DNA of 64,000 bases, taken from the NCBI RefSeq assembly GCF_900129765.1, contig NZ_FQWU01000003.1:248001-312000 (forward strand). The letters are read 5' to 3'. Each line of letters begins with the position of its first letter. The first letter of the stretch is position 1. A program made the translations under genes and the position numbers. A model generated the notes under the pieces. It was not told where the DNA came from, did no database searches, and saw only the letters and a program-made list of their open reading frames with translations. This stretch comes from Massilia sp. CF038. GTDB taxonomy: Bacteria; Pseudomonadota; Gammaproteobacteria; Burkholderiales; Burkholderiaceae_D. Positions 62,701-64,000 of the stretch are shown here, in pieces.

Positions 62701-63999
62701 CTAGGCGGTATTGACGATCATTTGCGCCGCCTTTTCCGCAATCATCAAGGTCGGCGAATTGGTGTTTCCGGATGTGATGAACGGCATCACGGATGCGTCA
62801 ACCACGCGCAGTGCCTTCACGCCGCGTACCCGCAGCTGACTGTCAACCACGGCCAGATCATCGTCCGTTTTGCCCATCTTGCAGGTACCCACCGGATGGA
62901 AAATCGTGGTGCCAATTTGCCCTGCGGCCTCGGCCAATTCGTCCTCGGTGCAAAAATGCACACCCGGTGCGAATTCTTGCGGCGCGTATTTTGCCAAAGC
63001 AGGCGCGGCAACGATGCGGCGGGTCAGTGCCAGCGCAGCGCCGGCAACACGACGGTCTTCTGCCGTAGTTAAATAGTTCGGCGTGATTTTGGGTGCAGCG
63101 TAGGAATCGCCGGAAGCAACGCGTACATGGCCGCGCGAACTTGGGCGCAGGTTGCACACACTGGCGGTAAATGCCGGGAACGGGTGCAAGGGGTCGCCGA
63201 ATTTTTCCAGTGACAAGGGCTGCACGTGATACTCCAGATTCGGCGTTGCCTGTGATGGATCCGAACGCGCAAAGGCGCCAAGCTGCGATGGCGCCATCGA
63301 CATCGGCCCGCTCTGCCGGAGTGCATACTCAAGCCCGATTTTAAATTTGCCGAACCAGCTTGCCGCGCTGGTGTTCAGTGTCTTTGCGTTGCTGACTTTG
63401 TAGATCATCCGCAGCTGCAAGTGATCCTGCAAATTTTCGCCGACGCCGGGCAAATCACATTGCACGGCAATGCCCTTGTCTTGCAATAAGGCCGCGGGCC
63501 CGATGCCTGACACTTGCAGAATTTGCGGCGAGCCAATCGCCCCTGCTGTCAGCACTGTTTCACGTGAAGCATGCGCGAACCAGGCCGTGCCGCCGCCTGT
63601 GAATTCCACGCCGCTGCAACGCTTGCCTTGATCGCTGTCCTCCAGGATCAGGCGCTCCACGTGGCACCCGGTCATGATGGTCAAGTTGGGGCGCGCGGCC
63701 GCAGGCTTGAGGAAGGCCTTGGCGGTATTCCAGCGAATACCACGCTTCTGATTCACGTCAAAATAGGCGCAGCCTTCATTGTCACCACCATTGAAGTCCT
63801 GCGTTTTGGGGATGCCGGTTTGTTCGGCGGCATCGCGAAACGCATCCAGGATTTGCCAGGACAAGCGCTGCTTTTCCACACGCCATTCACCGCCGCTGCC
63901 ATGGGCAGCACTGCTGCCGCCGTAATAGTCTTCGCTTTTCATGAACATGGGAAGCACTCGGTCCCAGCACCAGGAGGAATCGCCGGTGACCTCGGCCCA
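62701..63999 (-). CDS. GMC family oxidoreductase (choline dehydrogenase-like), N-terminus outside window
   Basis: 432 residues in the window; the start is beyond its right edge, because the frame stays open past 63957 with WAEVTGDSSWCWDRVLPMF, a typical GMC segment. Marks: GVEFTGGGTAWFAHASRETVLTAGAIGSPQIL, PGVGENLQDHLQLRM, and the catalytic His region FHPVGTCKMG, then VVDASVMPFITSGNTNSPTLMIAEKAA with His/Asn active-site pair. FAD-dependent oxidation of an alcohol. It precedes the second Liv operon on the same strand. A parS-like site lies in its coding sequence at 63556-63571. Confidence 0.9.
   Translation of the reverse strand, partial: WAEVTGDSSWCWDRVLPMFMKSEDYYGGSSAAHGSGGEWRVEKQRLSWQILDAFRDAAEQTGIPKTQDFNGGDNEGCAYFDVNQKRGIRWNTAKAFLKPAAARPNLTIMTGCHVERLILEDSDQGKRCSGVEFTGGGTAWFAHASRETVLTAGAIGSPQILQVSGIGPAALLQDKGIAVQCDLPGVGENLQDHLQLRMIYKVSNAKTLNTSAASWFGKFKIGLEYALRQSGPMSMAPSQLGAFARSDPSQATPNLEYHVQPLSLEKFGDPLHPFPAFTASVCNLRPSSRGHVRVASGDSYAAPKITPNYLTTAEDRRVAGAALALTRRIVAAPALAKYAPQEFAPGVHFCTEDELAEAAGQIGTTIFHPVGTCKMGKTDDDLAVVDSQLRVRGVKALRVVDASVMPFITSGNTNSPTLMIAEKAAQMIVNTA
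63556..63571. other. parS-like site inside the GMC oxidoreductase gene
   Basis: TGTTTCACGTGAAGCA matches the palindromic parS TGTTTCACGTGAAACA at 15 of 16 positions. It is 7.7 kb from the intergenic parS pair and encodes the Ala-Ser-Arg-Glu part of the GMC motif HASRE. Confidence 0.65.
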
Positions 64000-64000
64000 A

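Overview
The window is high-GC DNA from a betaproteobacterium, most likely an Oxalobacteraceae member of the Massilia/Duganella/Telluria type. This is inferred from gene content: two Liv-type ABC transporters, a chitinase cluster with long Pro-Thr linkers, a PHB-depolymerase-like esterase, a PEP-CTERM protein, SlmA, a fused PabB-PabC, and the order parA-parB / rsmG-mnmG beside an atp operon. No rRNA, CRISPR array or transposase gene was seen; there is one tRNA (Thr, GGT).

Layout. 2-8153 (+): an AMP-dependent acyl-CoA ligase (5' end outside the window), a complete Liv-type ABC importer (livG, livH, livM, binding protein, livF), a YjbR/MmcQ protein and a PaaK-like CoA ligase, which reads as uptake plus CoA activation of a carboxylic acid. 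8245-8826: hypoxanthine phosphoribosyltransferase. 9134-16139 (+): three chitinase lipoproteins (GH18, GH18, GH19), each with a chitin-binding-type module and a Pro-Thr linker, with a cytoplasmic JmjC/cupin oxygenase gene between the first two. 16141-16385: a 245-bp element with 30-bp terminal inverted repeats. 16392-19783 (-): nitronate monooxygenase, then five genes joined by four successive 4-bp ATGA overlaps. 19917-21591 (+): ribbon-helix-helix regulator and esterase. 21595-23723 (-): DUF3592, SemiSWEET, and an ECF sigma / zinc-finger anti-sigma / CWC cassette. 23839-30396: argB, tRNA-Thr, a TraB-like protein, a HAD nucleotidase, slmA, pabBC, a GlxA-type regulator and a rhodanese. 30375-35374 (-): a lipase-like hydrolase, glutathione peroxidase, PPK2, a CoA-binding protein and a bufferin-type RiPP cluster (bufA-bufB-bufC). 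35558-43864: PEP-CTERM protein, DUF2726 nuclease-like protein, M9 collagenase, beta-lactamase-fold hydrolase, aldo/keto reductase with a divergent LysR regulator, and a small exported protein. 43961-50981 (-): the complete atpIBEFHAGDC operon with a strong promoter and a terminator. 51335-55711 (-): parB, parA, rsmG, mnmG, followed by a pair of parS sites. 55871-64000: a TSUP transporter, an iron-dependent alcohol dehydrogenase, a second Liv-type ABC system (-) and a partial GMC oxidoreductase.

The genes most worth attention are the bufferin cluster, which probably makes a copper-binding peptide, has an ECF-like promoter and may be controlled by the sigma/anti-sigma cassette 12 kb away, and the chitinase/oxygenase cluster. 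Two repeat families and a third parS-like site inside a coding gene are structures the genes do not explain. Starts were chosen from ribosome binding sites and overlaps, and several differ from the longest possible reading frame.
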